Origin: VRUE01 sp033856195
GTDB lineage: Bacteria > Actinomycetota > Thermoleophilia > Solirubrobacterales > 70-9
DNA length: 24,987 nt
Direction of reading: 5' to 3'
NCBI GenBank assembly: GCA_033856195.1
Contig: JAWVFL010000012.1
Location: forward strand, 1 to 24,987
The notes under the pieces are model-generated. The model was given only the letters and a program-made list of their open reading frames with translations. It was not told the origin of the DNA and did no database searches. The position numbers and the translations under genes were made by a program. Positions 13,685 to 21,600 of the stretch are shown here, piece after piece. The first letter of the stretch is position 1; every line of letters starts with the position of its first letter.

Positions 13685-14866
13685 ATGCAGCGCCAAGCGA
13701 CAAGAGCGATCAGCGGCCACGTCTTCAAGATCGAGCGCAAGCGCGGGCCGCAGTGGTACGCGAAGTACCGGCTGCCGGACGGTCGCCAGGTCCAGCGGCG
13801 GATCGGCCCGCACTGGACCGACCGCAAGCAGGAGCCGCCCGCTGGCTACTTCACAAAGACGACTGCGAGGGCGTGGCTGGACGACACGCTGGCCAAGGCC
13901 CGGCGCGGCGAGCTGCCCGGCATGGTCCGCACCGGGACGACCTTCGCCGTCGCCTGCGACGACTGGCTCGACTACAAGCGCGACCGCAAGATCAAGCTCT
14001 CGACCCAGATCGACTACGAACACATGACCGACCGGATGAAGAAGGTCTTCGACGAGCAGTTCGGCGAGAAGGTGCGTTTGGAGGACGTGACGCCGGAGAT
14101 GGTCGAGGGCTTCCGCGACGCCTTGGTCGCCGAAGACCTCTCGGATCGAACCGTCAACAAGTACCTGACGGTGCTCCACGGCCTCTTTGTCTGGGCGCAG
14201 CGCCGCTACAAGCTGCCCTCGAATCCGGTGGCGAACGTAGAGCGCCGCCCCCATGCCAAGCGCGGCAACATCGACGTGTTTTCCCGCGTGGAGGTCTTGG
14301 CGCTCGTCCGAGCCGCCGCCTCAAAGCAGGACGGCACGGTCTACCTGACGGCGGCGTTCACGGGCCTGCGACTGGGGGAGCTGCTGGCGCTGCGTTGGCG
14401 CGACGTGGACTTCGTCAACAGCGCGATCCACGTCCGGCAGAGCTTCACCAACGGCCGCGTCGATACGCCCAAGAGCGGCCAGGAGCGCACCGTGCCGATG
14501 GCCGACGAGGTCGCCCAAGCGCTCGCCAGTCTGGGACGGCGCGACGAATTCCGAAGCGACGACGATCTCGTCTTCTGCGGAGCCAGGGGGGGCCACCTCG
14601 CCGGGCACAAGCTCCGCGACCGCTACAAGGCCGCGCTGAAAAAGGCCGGACTCCGCGAGCTGCGCTTCCACGACCTCCGCCACACCTTCGGCTCCCACGC
14701 GATCCGCACCGCCGACTCTCGCGAGGTCATGGAGTGGATGGGCCACCAGGACTTGGCGACGACGCAGCGCTACCTCCAGTTCAAGCCGAGGCAGGATGCC
14801 GCCCGCCGTATCTCCGAGGCGTTTGCTGGTGGCGCAGAATCCACGCTGCCAAACACCACCCGCTAG
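13685..14866 (+). CDS. int: tyrosine recombinase (phage-type integrase)
   Basis: This 393-aa integrase has an N-terminal arm-binding region (YAKYRLPDGRQVQRRIG, about 25-45), a SAM-like core-binding domain (about 85-180) and a catalytic domain. The catalytic residues are in place: Arg229 (TGLRLGE), Lys263 (TPKSGQERTV), His329 and Arg332 (HDLRHTF), His354 (MGHQD) and nucleophile Tyr363 (QRYLQF). ATG at 13685 has GGGGG 5 nt upstream. The gene lies next to attL and reads away from the tRNA. The 130 bp before it hold a terminator and candidate arm sites, so its own binding may limit its expression. It appears intact and probably carries out integration at tRNA-Glu. Confidence 0.95.
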   Translation: MQRQATRAISGHVFKIERKRGPQWYAKYRLPDGRQVQRRIGPHWTDRKQEPPAGYFTKTTARAWLDDTLAKARRGELPGMVRTGTTFAVACDDWLDYKRDRKIKLSTQIDYEHMTDRMKKVFDEQFGEKVRLEDVTPEMVEGFRDALVAEDLSDRTVNKYLTVLHGLFVWAQRRYKLPSNPVANVERRPHAKRGNIDVFSRVEVLALVRAAASKQDGTVYLTAAFTGLRLGELLALRWRDVDFVNSAIHVRQSFTNGRVDTPKSGQERTVPMADEVAQALASLGRRDEFRSDDDLVFCGARGGHLAGHKLRDRYKAALKKAGLRELRFHDLRHTFGSHAIRTADSREVMEWMGHQDLATTQRYLQFKPRQDAARRISEAFAGGAESTLPNTTR

Positions 14867-14925
14867 CAGCGGACACTTCAGGATGCAGTCGGACGACTGA
14901 CGATCCCGACACAATCCCTGCGCTA

Positions 14926-15501
14926 GTGGATGCACCGACCGGAGGAGACCTCGTCCTTAGCGGCGCCGCCGTTTCGGCTGCTGCGCTGGCGGCTTGGACC
15001 GCGAACAGGCGCATGGAGCGGCAGCTGGCCGAAGAGGCAGAGCGTCTTAGTCGGCAACTCGCCCATGATCGGCGTGTACGCGAGGCCGAAGAGCTACGTT
15101 CGGTGCTGGACGATGCATCCCGCTCGCTTGCGCAGGCAATTGAAGCTGTCTCTGCATCCCGCGCCCATCACGAGCTTGCCCCGTTGATGGAGGGAGAGAG
15201 TTCGCCCGACAAAGAGGCTTGGCGGCGGGAACGAGAAGCGCTTTGGCACGACGCGATGGCGAAGACCGTTGCCTTGGTGGGTGAGGTACAGCGTCTGCGG
15301 CTTCGGTTCGGCGACAAGCATCCGGTCACGGAGACCTACGTCAAACTCCGCGCCATTTTGCTGTCTACGGTTACTCGGGCTAGACGTCTCAAGGCTGACC
15401 CGGAGGAGGATGACCCGTTTTCGCGAGTTGGATCCCTAAATGTCCAGTTTGTCGATGCCTGTCGTCCTTATGTCCAGATTGAGGAGGTCGCAGACAGATA
15501 G
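14926..15501 (+). CDS. membrane-anchored coiled-coil protein, unknown function
   Basis: I do not recognise a named family for this 191-aa protein. From the GTG at 14926 the N-terminus has a single hydrophobic segment (LSGAAVSAAALAAWTA, about 11-27). A long charged helical stretch follows (RRMERQLAEEAERLSRQL, about 30-75), probably a coiled coil. A second helical part has EREALWHDAMAKTVALVGEVQRL. The predicted topology is one membrane anchor with a cytoplasmic helical body. No Shine-Dalgarno or TANNNT is near the GTG, so the start is less certain. It follows int by 59 bp on the same strand and may be read from the same transcript. A second protein of similar layout lies at 15859. Confidence 0.6.
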   Translation: MDAPTGGDLVLSGAAVSAAALAAWTANRRMERQLAEEAERLSRQLAHDRRVREAEELRSVLDDASRSLAQAIEAVSASRAHHELAPLMEGESSPDKEAWRREREALWHDAMAKTVALVGEVQRLRLRFGDKHPVTETYVKLRAILLSTVTRARRLKADPEEDDPFSRVGSLNVQFVDACRPYVQIEEVADR

Positions 15502-15524
15502 CGGTACGGCGGTCTGATCACGGT

Positions 15525-15731
15525 CTAGCGAGTTGACAGTCCGAAGCTGTTGTCAGCGACCCAGCGGGCCAGGGCGGCCCGAGTGAACCGAAGCCCCCGT
15601 CGCCCGATCCTCACATGCGGCAGCCCTCGCGAGCGCACCAGCTCGTAAAGGGTGCTGCGCGGCACATGGAGCAATTGCGCCGCTTCGTTGGCATCTAGCA
15701 GCGGTTCGGCGAGGAGTTGGGAGTCGGGCAT
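15525..15731 (-). CDS. AlpA/excisionase-type helix-turn-helix protein
   Basis: This 68-aa protein is a single MerR-like winged helix of the excisionase family (helix_turn_helix_17). It has LLDANEAAQLLHVPRSTLYELVRSRGLP, then the wing HVRIGRRGLRFTRAALARWV. Proteins of this size next to tyrosine integrases act as recombination directionality factors or as regulators of element genes. It converges on the coiled-coil gene with 23 bp between the stops. The 127 bp upstream, shared with the divergent gene at 15859, are AT-richer and carry a CATATA box on its strand. The excisionase role is inferred from family and position only. Confidence 0.85.
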   Translation of the reverse strand: MPDSQLLAEPLLDANEAAQLLHVPRSTLYELVRSRGLPHVRIGRRGLRFTRAALARWVADNSFGLSTR

Positions 15732-15858
15732 CGGTTCTCTGCCCTATATGTCCAAGAAACCGGCCGAATGCCCCGCCTTCTTAACAATTCTCTCGGCGAA
15801 CTTGCCAATGCATAGGAGTAGGTCGTTTCTGGCGTGTACGTGAAATGCTCCCGACGAT

Positions 15859-16431
15859 ATGGCGGAGCCAAACTGGTCGGAAGTAGTGCAGGCGGTAGCT
15901 GCCGTTCTAGGCGTAGGCGGGATTGGCGGAGCCCTTGTCTACTCCGGTTTGCAAACGCGGGGCCTTCAGCGACAGGTACAGATGCAGGCCGAGGCGGATG
16001 AGCGAGGCCGTCGGGTCGAGCGTGCGCAGCTGGATCTAAATCTCATGCATCTGATGATGGATCTTGATGTGTTGTTTGTAGAGCGCCCGCATCTCTATCC
16101 GTATTTCAACGACAACGAGGAGATACCAGTCGAGGCTGAACTCCGGGGAGAGGTCCTGTCCTGTGCAGAGCTAATTTTGGACTACGCCGACATGATCGCG
16201 CGCCAGCAGCGTTGCGGTCAGATTCCGGAGGAGGATGAGGACGGCTGGATCGAGCTTCTCAGCAGCTACTACGAGGGGAGCCCGGCAGTTCGTGACCAGT
16301 TCGACCGCTTTCAACGCGGGTACCAGCCAGGCGTCAAGCGCCTACTTGGCATTGGTTCGCATGATGAGGCGGACCTGTCCAGCAACGGAGCATTCGGGGT
16401 CTCCGATGGCTTCGGAAGCCTCCTTGGGTAA
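15859..16431 (+). CDS. membrane-anchored cytoplasmic protein, unknown function
   Basis: This 190-aa protein has one N-terminal membrane helix (VVQAVAAVLGVGGIGGALVYSG, about 8-30), a basic linker with a short coiled coil (QTRGLQRQVQMQAEADERGRRVERAQ), and a helical body. The body contains DVLFVERPHLYPYFNDNEEIP and VLSCAELILDYADMIARQQ. This layout and the 'F.E.P.LYPYF' motif recur in uncharacterised bacterial proteins, often in variable regions. Function is unknown. It begins 127 bp from the divergent excisionase-like gene. No ribosome site is obvious and the start rests on ATG position and the hydrophobic segment. Codon use is visibly less GC-biased than in the chromosome. Confidence 0.75.
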   Translation: MAEPNWSEVVQAVAAVLGVGGIGGALVYSGLQTRGLQRQVQMQAEADERGRRVERAQLDLNLMHLMMDLDVLFVERPHLYPYFNDNEEIPVEAELRGEVLSCAELILDYADMIARQQRCGQIPEEDEDGWIELLSSYYEGSPAVRDQFDRFQRGYQPGVKRLLGIGSHDEADLSSNGAFGVSDGFGSLLG

Positions 16432-16450
16432 CTCTTATAACGCGTTCTTT

Positions 16451-16855
16451 CTACGGATAGCGCCCGTGAATGCGCTTGTGCGCTCGTTCGTAGACGGTGC
16501 GGGTGTTCGGATTGTCCGGGTGGCGCTCGCCGAAGGCGATGAAGCTCCAGATCAGTGTGTTGTCGGAAGTCTTCACGAGCTGGAAGACGAAGCCGTAGGG
16601 GGCGGCTGAGGCCCCCTCCGCATCCAGCGGTACGTAGAGCTTCCGGCACCCCGGCAGATGCGCGCCGCTCTCGCTCTCGGGTTCACACCGCCGCCAGTGG
16701 AGCTTGCGGCCTCCGGCTTCGATTGTCCTGCGGGCGCTTTCTGCCCGCGCTCGGGAAACCGCGCTGGGCTCAAAGCGCTCGACCTCCTCGACCCACTCCC
16801 GACCGCCGAACTCGACCGGCGCGGGAGGCAACTTTTTCTGCCCTGACTGACTCAC
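16451..16855 (-). CDS. uncharacterised 134-aa protein, possible toxin-like
   Basis: I do not recognise a characterised family. The protein has a charged N-terminal part (KKLPPAPVEFGGREWVEEVERF), then an alpha/beta C-terminal half with YGFVFQLVKTSDNTLIWSFIAFGERHPDN and RTVYERAHKRIHGRYP. The small basic alpha/beta character resembles RelE/ParE- or HigB-like proteins, but no catalytic set can be read. GTG at 16855 is the start; TATGCT lies 6 nt upstream on the minus strand. A small acidic protein (16932) is encoded 76 bp upstream on the same strand, so a toxin-antitoxin-like pair is possible but unproven. It converges on the membrane protein gene with 19 bp between stops. Confidence 0.65.
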   Translation of the reverse strand: MSQSGQKKLPPAPVEFGGREWVEEVERFEPSAVSRARAESARRTIEAGGRKLHWRRCEPESESGAHLPGCRKLYVPLDAEGASAAPYGFVFQLVKTSDNTLIWSFIAFGERHPDNPNTRTVYERAHKRIHGRYP

Positions 16856-16861
16856 GCGGGC

Positions 16862-16867
16862 AGCATA
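16862..16867 (-). promoter_or_regulatory. leaderless-type -10 hexamer (TATGCT)
   Basis: On the minus strand TATGCT lies 6 nt before the GTG at 16855, so this gene can be transcribed separately from the gene at 16932. Confidence 0.45.
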
Positions 16868-16931
16868 GGCCGTAGCGCGAATTGATCCCGCAACCTGGAC
16901 TCGGTGCGGAACCGGCCGGGTCGACCGGGCC

Positions 16932-17153
16932 TCAGCCCTCGCCGTCAGGAGGGGCGTCGTCGGCGGTCAGCCGCTCGAAGTCCTCCTCAGATGCTGGCTT
17001 CCAGCCGCGCTTCGCATACAACTCTGAGACCGGCGTGATCGGCGGCTCGAGCGTCAGTCCACCAGCCCGGTCCGGCACGACCTCATAGCGCCGCCCACCA
17101 ACTTCAACCAACTCCCCGACCTCTAGGTCGAGCTTCTTTACCGCAGTGGCCAT
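16932..17153 (-). CDS. small acidic protein, unknown function
   Basis: This 73-aa protein begins with a beta-rich segment (LDLEVGELVEVGGRRYEVVPDRAGGLTLEPP) that resembles a small barrel or swapped-hairpin fold. It ends with an acidic tail (EEDFERLTADDAPPDGEG). No family is recognised with confidence. The size, charge and position beside the gene at 16451 would suit an antitoxin-like partner, but this is inference. TAGAAT lies 6 nt before its ATG and includes the TAG stop codon of the preceding XRE gene, so the promoter of this gene is built into the end of its neighbour. Eight bases separate that stop from this ATG. Confidence 0.6.
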   Translation of the reverse strand: MATAVKKLDLEVGELVEVGGRRYEVVPDRAGGLTLEPPITPVSELYAKRGWKPASEEDFERLTADDAPPDGEG

Positions 17154-17159
17154 GGGAAC

Positions 17160-17165
17160 ATTCTA
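17160..17165 (-). promoter_or_regulatory. leaderless-type -10 hexamer overlapping a stop codon (TAGAAT)
   Basis: On the minus strand TAGAAT lies 6 nt before the ATG at 17153. Its first three bases are the TAG stop of the gene at 17163-17453. Confidence 0.45.
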
Positions 17166-17453
17166 CCCGGCAGGCGAGTCGATCTGGAAGGGAAGATCAT
17201 CATGGGCCGTGAACCGCCCAAGCCGCGTCCCGCCGGGGTCCCAGCCCATCCCGTCGAGCAGTTCGCCCGGCGGGATGCCGAGCGAACCGGCGAGCTTGAT
17301 CACGGTGTCCACGCGAGCGACCCGCTCGCCTCGCTCCAACTGGCCGACCGCTGTGCGGTGCAGCGAAGCCATCACCGCAAGCTCTTCCTGGGAGAGCTTG
17401 GCCCGCCTACGGCAGTAAGCGAGGTTGCGGCCGAACTGGTCCGCGATCTTCAT
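17163..17453 (-). CDS. XRE-family HTH regulator, third gene of operon
   Basis: This 96-aa protein is a Cro/CI-type helix-turn-helix over about residues 5-65. The fold elements read FGRNLAYCRRRAKLSQEELAVMASLHRTAVGQLERGERVARVDTVIKLAGSLGIPPGELL. A short tail contains GMGWDPGG. About half its residues match the upstream paralogue at 17450-17719 over 80 positions, including LSQEEL, SLHRT and QLERG, so the two arose by duplication. The start overlaps the paralogue's stop by 4 bp (ATGA). Likely role is control of element genes, perhaps as a heterodimer or with related operators. The partners are inferred. Confidence 0.88.
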   Translation of the reverse strand: MKIADQFGRNLAYCRRRAKLSQEELAVMASLHRTAVGQLERGERVARVDTVIKLAGSLGIPPGELLDGMGWDPGGTRLGRFTAHDDLPFQIDSPAG

Positions 17454-17719
17454 CCTTCCTCGCTCCGTTCCACGAACCCGCCCGGTCGGTAGTTGCCGGG
17501 GGACCAGGTAATCCCGGCCAGCAGCTCGTCGGCGGAGACTTCCAGCGAGGCTGTCAGCTTGACCAGCGTGTCGATGCGGCAGAGGCGCAAGCCACGCTCA
17601 AGCTGGCTTATCTCGGTTCGATGTAGCGAGCTGAGATAGCTCAGCTCCTCTTGGGAGAGGTCGGCCCGCTTGCGGTGAAGGGCGAGGTTGTCCCCGAAGC
17701 GGGCGGCGAAGTCGATCAT
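17450..17719 (-). CDS. XRE-family HTH regulator, second gene of operon
   Basis: This 89-aa Cro/CI-type protein has the HTH at FGDNLALHRKRADLSQEELSYLSSLHRTEISQLERGLRL and a helical end with KLTASLEVSADELLAGITW. Both ends overlap neighbours by 4 bp (ATGA): its start with the stop of the 118-aa gene, its stop with the start of the paralogous XRE gene. The differing recognition-helix residues (TEISQ versus TAVGQ) suggest that the two paralogues do not recognise exactly the same sequence. Confidence 0.88.
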   Translation of the reverse strand: MIDFAARFGDNLALHRKRADLSQEELSYLSSLHRTEISQLERGLRLCRIDTLVKLTASLEVSADELLAGITWSPGNYRPGGFVERSEEG

Positions 17720-18072
17720 CGGCTCTCGCCTCCAGTGATCTGTCCGAGCAGGCCGTGCAGCGCCTCGTGCTCGGCAACGACCCGGATGTACTCGTTGCTG
17801 CGGTCGATGATCCCGGCAAGGTCGCCGAGCACGTCGCGTACGTCTGAGTCGGGGACGATCACCAGCTCGTCCAGCGCCGCGAGGAGTCGCCCATAGGCAG
17901 CTTCCTCGTGGCGAAGGCGGGCTGGCTCTTTGAGCGTGTCCGGGTATTCCCTCAGCTCTTGCCGGACACCCGCGCGAGCGCTCGTGAAAAGCCCGCGCAG
18001 GAATCGGACCTGATCAGCGGGGAGTTTGAGGGCGACGGCAGAGCCTCGCCCCATAGGGTTCTTCTTAGCCAT
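17716..18072 (-). CDS. uncharacterised 118-aa helical protein, first gene of XRE operon
   Basis: This protein is predominantly helical and charged, without a recognised domain. Segments include PADQVRFLRGLFTSARAGVRQEL, LRHEEAAYGRLLAALDELVIVPD and YIRVVAEHEALHGLLGQITGG. The basic N-terminus (MAKKNPMGRG) is followed by a LKLPADQ motif. AGGAG lies 9 nt before the ATG, the best ribosome site in the cluster, so this gene probably leads the three-gene overlapping operon. Being coupled to two DNA-binding proteins, it may be a partner that tunes their activity, but no function should be assigned. Confidence 0.72.
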   Translation of the reverse strand: MAKKNPMGRGSAVALKLPADQVRFLRGLFTSARAGVRQELREYPDTLKEPARLRHEEAAYGRLLAALDELVIVPDSDVRDVLGDLAGIIDRSNEYIRVVAEHEALHGLLGQITGGESR

Positions 18073-18098
18073 GAGGAGGAGTAGCTCCTTGTGGTCAG

Positions 18099-18131
18099 GC
18101 CCCCGGTTGGCGTTTGCGCGCCGCCGGGGGC
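18099..18131. terminator. G/C-rich hairpin between two minus-strand units
   Basis: An 8-bp stem (GCCCCCGG / CCGGGGGC) encloses a second GGCG/CGCC stem. It lies after the stop of the gene at 18175 and 27 bp before the start of the operon at 18072 on the minus strand. No T tract is present. It probably separates the two transcripts. Confidence 0.5.
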
Positions 18132-18174
18132 TGCTTTGTGATGCCGCGAGGTTATCAGGCGTTTAGGGGGCTAC

Positions 18175-18384
18175 CTAATCCTGATCGAGGATTTCCTTGA
18201 CGCGCGTTAGGTGCAAATCAGCCGCCTCACCGATCTCGCGCAGCGTCAACCCAGTTCCCCGGGCTTGCTCAAAGCTCTCGCGCCTGGCCTTCCGGGCATT
18301 CTCGCGCTGAACATCGGTGCGCTCGAATCTCGACTGCGCGCGCTTAACGGCGGCGGCGGCTTTCTGCTTCTCGGGGTTTGTCAT
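18175..18384 (-). CDS. small HTH protein
   Basis: This 69-aa protein has a Lys/Arg-rich helical N-terminal half (EKQKAAAAVKRAQSRFERTDVQRENARKARRE) and a C-terminal helix-turn-helix (GTGLTLREIGEAADLHLTRVKEIL). Small proteins with this layout are common in actinobacterial chromosomes and integrated elements, and are thought to bind DNA. TAGGCT lies 8 nt before the ATG. It is divergent from the relaxase gene with a 221-bp intergenic region, so it is a candidate regulator of transfer or of the candidate oriT region. Confidence 0.75.
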   Translation of the reverse strand: MTNPEKQKAAAAVKRAQSRFERTDVQRENARKARRESFEQARGTGLTLREIGEAADLHLTRVKEILDQD

Positions 18385-18392
18385 CGACCTTC

Positions 18393-18398
18393 AGCCTA
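18393..18398 (-). promoter_or_regulatory. leaderless-type -10 hexamer (TAGGCT)
   Basis: On the minus strand TAGGCT lies 8 nt before the ATG at 18384. A GAAGG stretch in the spacer could also act as a weak ribosome site. Confidence 0.35.
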
Positions 18399-18552
18399 TT
18401 CGCCAAGCACCAAGCCAGAGATAGATAGACCCGCTTGCACCGAGAGACCGAAGGACCACGCTCTAGATGCCGCCTCCGCCCAGCAGTCCGCCGTCGATCC
18501 TCATCACTTCGGATCGCCCGCAACAGCAACAGCAGCACCCCTCACGCACTAT

Positions 18553-18566
18553 CAATTTCGAAATTG
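18553..18566. promoter_or_regulatory. 14-bp palindrome in AT-rich pocket upstream of the relaxase (candidate oriT or operator)
   Basis: CAATTTCGAAATTG is an exact palindrome in the 221-bp divergent region between the small HTH gene and the relaxase, 39 bp before the relaxase ATG. AT-rich inverted repeats close to the relaxase gene are typical of relaxase or regulator binding sites. The nick site cannot be read from sequence. Confidence 0.35.
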
Positions 18567-18605
18567 GCCGGGGCAAAAGCGCCTCCCGTTGGACATACGG
18601 AGTGG

Positions 18606-21600
18606 ATGCTCTCGATTGGCAAGCTCGGCATAGGACAGGAGCGCTACTACCTCGACCAAGTCGCCGAAGGCGCGGAGGACTACTACTCCGGCGAGGGCGA
18701 GGCCGAAGGTCAATGGCTCGGCGACTCGGCCAAAGACCTGGGTCTCGATGGCGCGGTGGAGGCCGACCAACTGACGGCGATGCTGACCGGCCACAACCCG
18801 GCGACCGGCGAGCCACTGGGCCTACGCGCCGTCGGCGGGCGCGGCGCGGTTCCAGGCTTCGATCTCACCTTCTCGGTCCCCAAGTCGGCCTCCCTGCTTT
18901 GGGCCTTGGGCGATGCGGAGGCCAGCGCCGCCGTTACCGTCGCCCTCGACCGATCTCTCGACGCTGCGCTCGGCTACCTCCAGCGAGAGGCTTGCTGGAC
19001 GCGGCGCGGAGCTGACGCCGAGTTTGTCCGGGGCAACGGCTTTCTCGCCGCTGGCTACCGCCATCGCTCCTCTCGAAACGGGGATCCCCAGGTTCACGTC
19101 CACGCCCTTGTCGCGAACGCCACCCAGGGGCCGGACGGCAAGTGGACCCGCCTCTACCACCCGGCGATCTACGAACACGCCAAGACGGCGGGCTACATCT
19201 TCGAGGCGCAGTTCCGCCAGGAGCTGACCCAGAGTCTCGGCGCGCGCTGGCGGGAGGTCCACAACGGGATCGCCGAGATTGGCGGCTTTGACGATGCCCA
19301 CCTACGGGCGTTCTCCACTCGCCGGACCGAGATCCTCGAGGCGGCTGGTCCCGGCGCTTCGGCGCGTTCTCGGCAAATCGCCAACCTGACCACGCGGGAA
19401 GCGAAGGAGCAGGGAATCGGAAGCGCCGACCTTCGGCAGCGCTGGCGTGAGCGGGCCGAGGGGATCGGCCTCGACCTCTCGGCGGTGCGGATCGGCGAGC
19501 GCGCAACCCCCGACCGTCCGGTCCTGACGGTCGAGCAGCTTGACCTCGCCGTCACCGAGGGCGTGTCGCACTTCGACCGCCGCGACGTGATCCAGGCCGT
19601 CGCGGGCCTGCTTCGACACGGAGGCGAGGTAGTGGAGATCGAGCGCACCGCCGATGCGTTCCTTGCCAGCGATGCGGTCCTACCGATCTCCGAGGGGACG
19701 AAGGAACCGCGCTTCACGACGAGGCGAATCTGGGAGCTTGAGCGCAAGGCGCTCGCCACCGCCGAGCGGATGCGCTCCCAGGGCGTTCCTCCTGCGAGTG
19801 AGTTGATCGCGGCTCGGGTGATCCGCTCCCGTTCCACGCTGAAGGCCGACCAGCGCGAGATGGTGCGCCGCCTGCTTTCCAGTGCCGAGGGAGTGACAGT
19901 CGTGATCGGCGAGGCTGGGACTGGCAAGACCTACGCCATCGTGGCGGCGGCCGAAGGCTGGGCGCAAGCGGGGATCGAGCTGCGTGCTGCGGCTCCCACC
20001 TGGCGCGCTGCCAATGTCATGCGTTCCGAGGGCCTGTCGGCCACCAGCATTGCCAGCCTGCTCGGCGAGCTTGACCGCGCGGCGCGCGCTGGCACCGAGG
20101 GATTGGCTGGCGGCTCGGTTCTCTTGGTCGATGAGGCCGGGATGGTGGACTCCGCGACGCTTGCCCGCTTGATCGCTCACGCCGACGGTGCGGGAGTGAA
20201 GCTCGTCCTGGTCGGCGATCCCCAGCAGCTCGGCGAGATCGAGGCGGGCGGGTTGTTCGGGGCGCTTGCCGAGCGCACCGAGCCGATCTATCTCGACCAG
20301 GTGATCCGACACCACCACGAGACCGACCGCGAAGCGGCGAAGCGCATTCGCGAAGGCGAGGGCCGCGAGGCGCTTTCCCTCTACCGGTCGGAGGAGCGGG
20401 TGATCGTCGCCCCCAATGCCGAGGCCCGGCGAGAGGCGATGGTCCGCGACTGGCAGGAGGCATTCGCCGGCGGCGAGGACGCCGTGATGGTGGCGAAGCG
20501 AAATGCCGACGTAGAGAAGCTGAACGAGCTGGCGCGCGCCGTGATGCGAGAGCGGGGGAGGGTTGGTTCCGAGGAGATCGAGGTTGGCGGCAACGCCTTC
20601 GCCGCTGGCGATCAGGTCATCACCCGTGTCAACGACCGCACGCTCGACATCTACAACCGCGAGCGTTGGACGGTCGCCGAGGTGAACTCGACCGACCGCA
20701 CGGTCGTCCTGAACGGCGTCGACAGCTCTCGCCGAGTCGAGGTTGATGCCGCTTACCTTTCGCGCACCAACCCGTACGGCGATGCGCCAGCGCTGGAACA
20801 CGCCTACGCCGTCACCACCTACTGCGCCCAGGGAACCACCGTCGATCGCGCCTACGTGATGGCCGATCCCTCGATGGACAAGCAGGAGTTCTACGTGGCG
20901 ACCTCGCGCAGTCGGGAGGAGACCTACCTGTATGCGACGCCGGAGATTCAGGCGCAGCGGGAGGAGTACGCGCCGCGCTCGCCGTATCTGCGCGAGGGGC
21001 TTGACCACATCGCGGAAGCGACCCAGCGCGACGGCTCCCAGACCGCCGCCCACGACGAGGCACAGCGCTTCGAGCTGTCGGAGCTGTCCACTCCGGCGCT
21101 CGTGGAGCGCAGAGCGGACCTCATTCGTCGCGGCCAGGAGGAGGGCGGCAAGGTCGCCCGTCTACGCGAGGCAGGGGAGCGGGTCGAGCAGTCCCGCCAG
21201 AACGTCGCCCAGGCCGAGGGGCGGATCGCCGCCGCCGAGAGCGGGGGCAGGGCGGCGCGGAAGGAGCTTCCCGACCTGCGCCGGAGCTACGAGTGGGTGA
21301 GCGAGGGCCTTGCCAATCGCGAGCGCGAAATGGCGGAGCTTCCGCGTCCCCAGGCGGATCAAGCGGCGATGAGGTCCGAACTGGATGCGGTCGAGCAGGT
21401 CCTCGCCGACCGCCGAGCACCACAGATCGCCGCCGCCCGCATCGAGCCGCCTCAGTACATCGTCAGGGAGCTGGGGGAGAGGCCAGCCGACCCAGCCAAG
21501 CGCGAGAACTGGAATCGCGGAGTGAAGAAGATCGAGAGCTACCGCCAACAGCACGGCGTAACCGACAAGAGCCGGGCCTTCGGAACTCGACCGCAGGAGC

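Noticed and set aside
18435..18605. In-frame N-terminal extension of the relaxase
   Set aside because: The extension has no family similarity and covers the intergenic palindrome. The conserved relaxase start MLSIGKLG lies at 18606.
19680..21053. Long minus-strand frame (about 457 codons) opposite the relaxase helicase
   Set aside because: The plus strand carries the Walker motifs of a complete helicase. The antisense frame has no domain or start signal.
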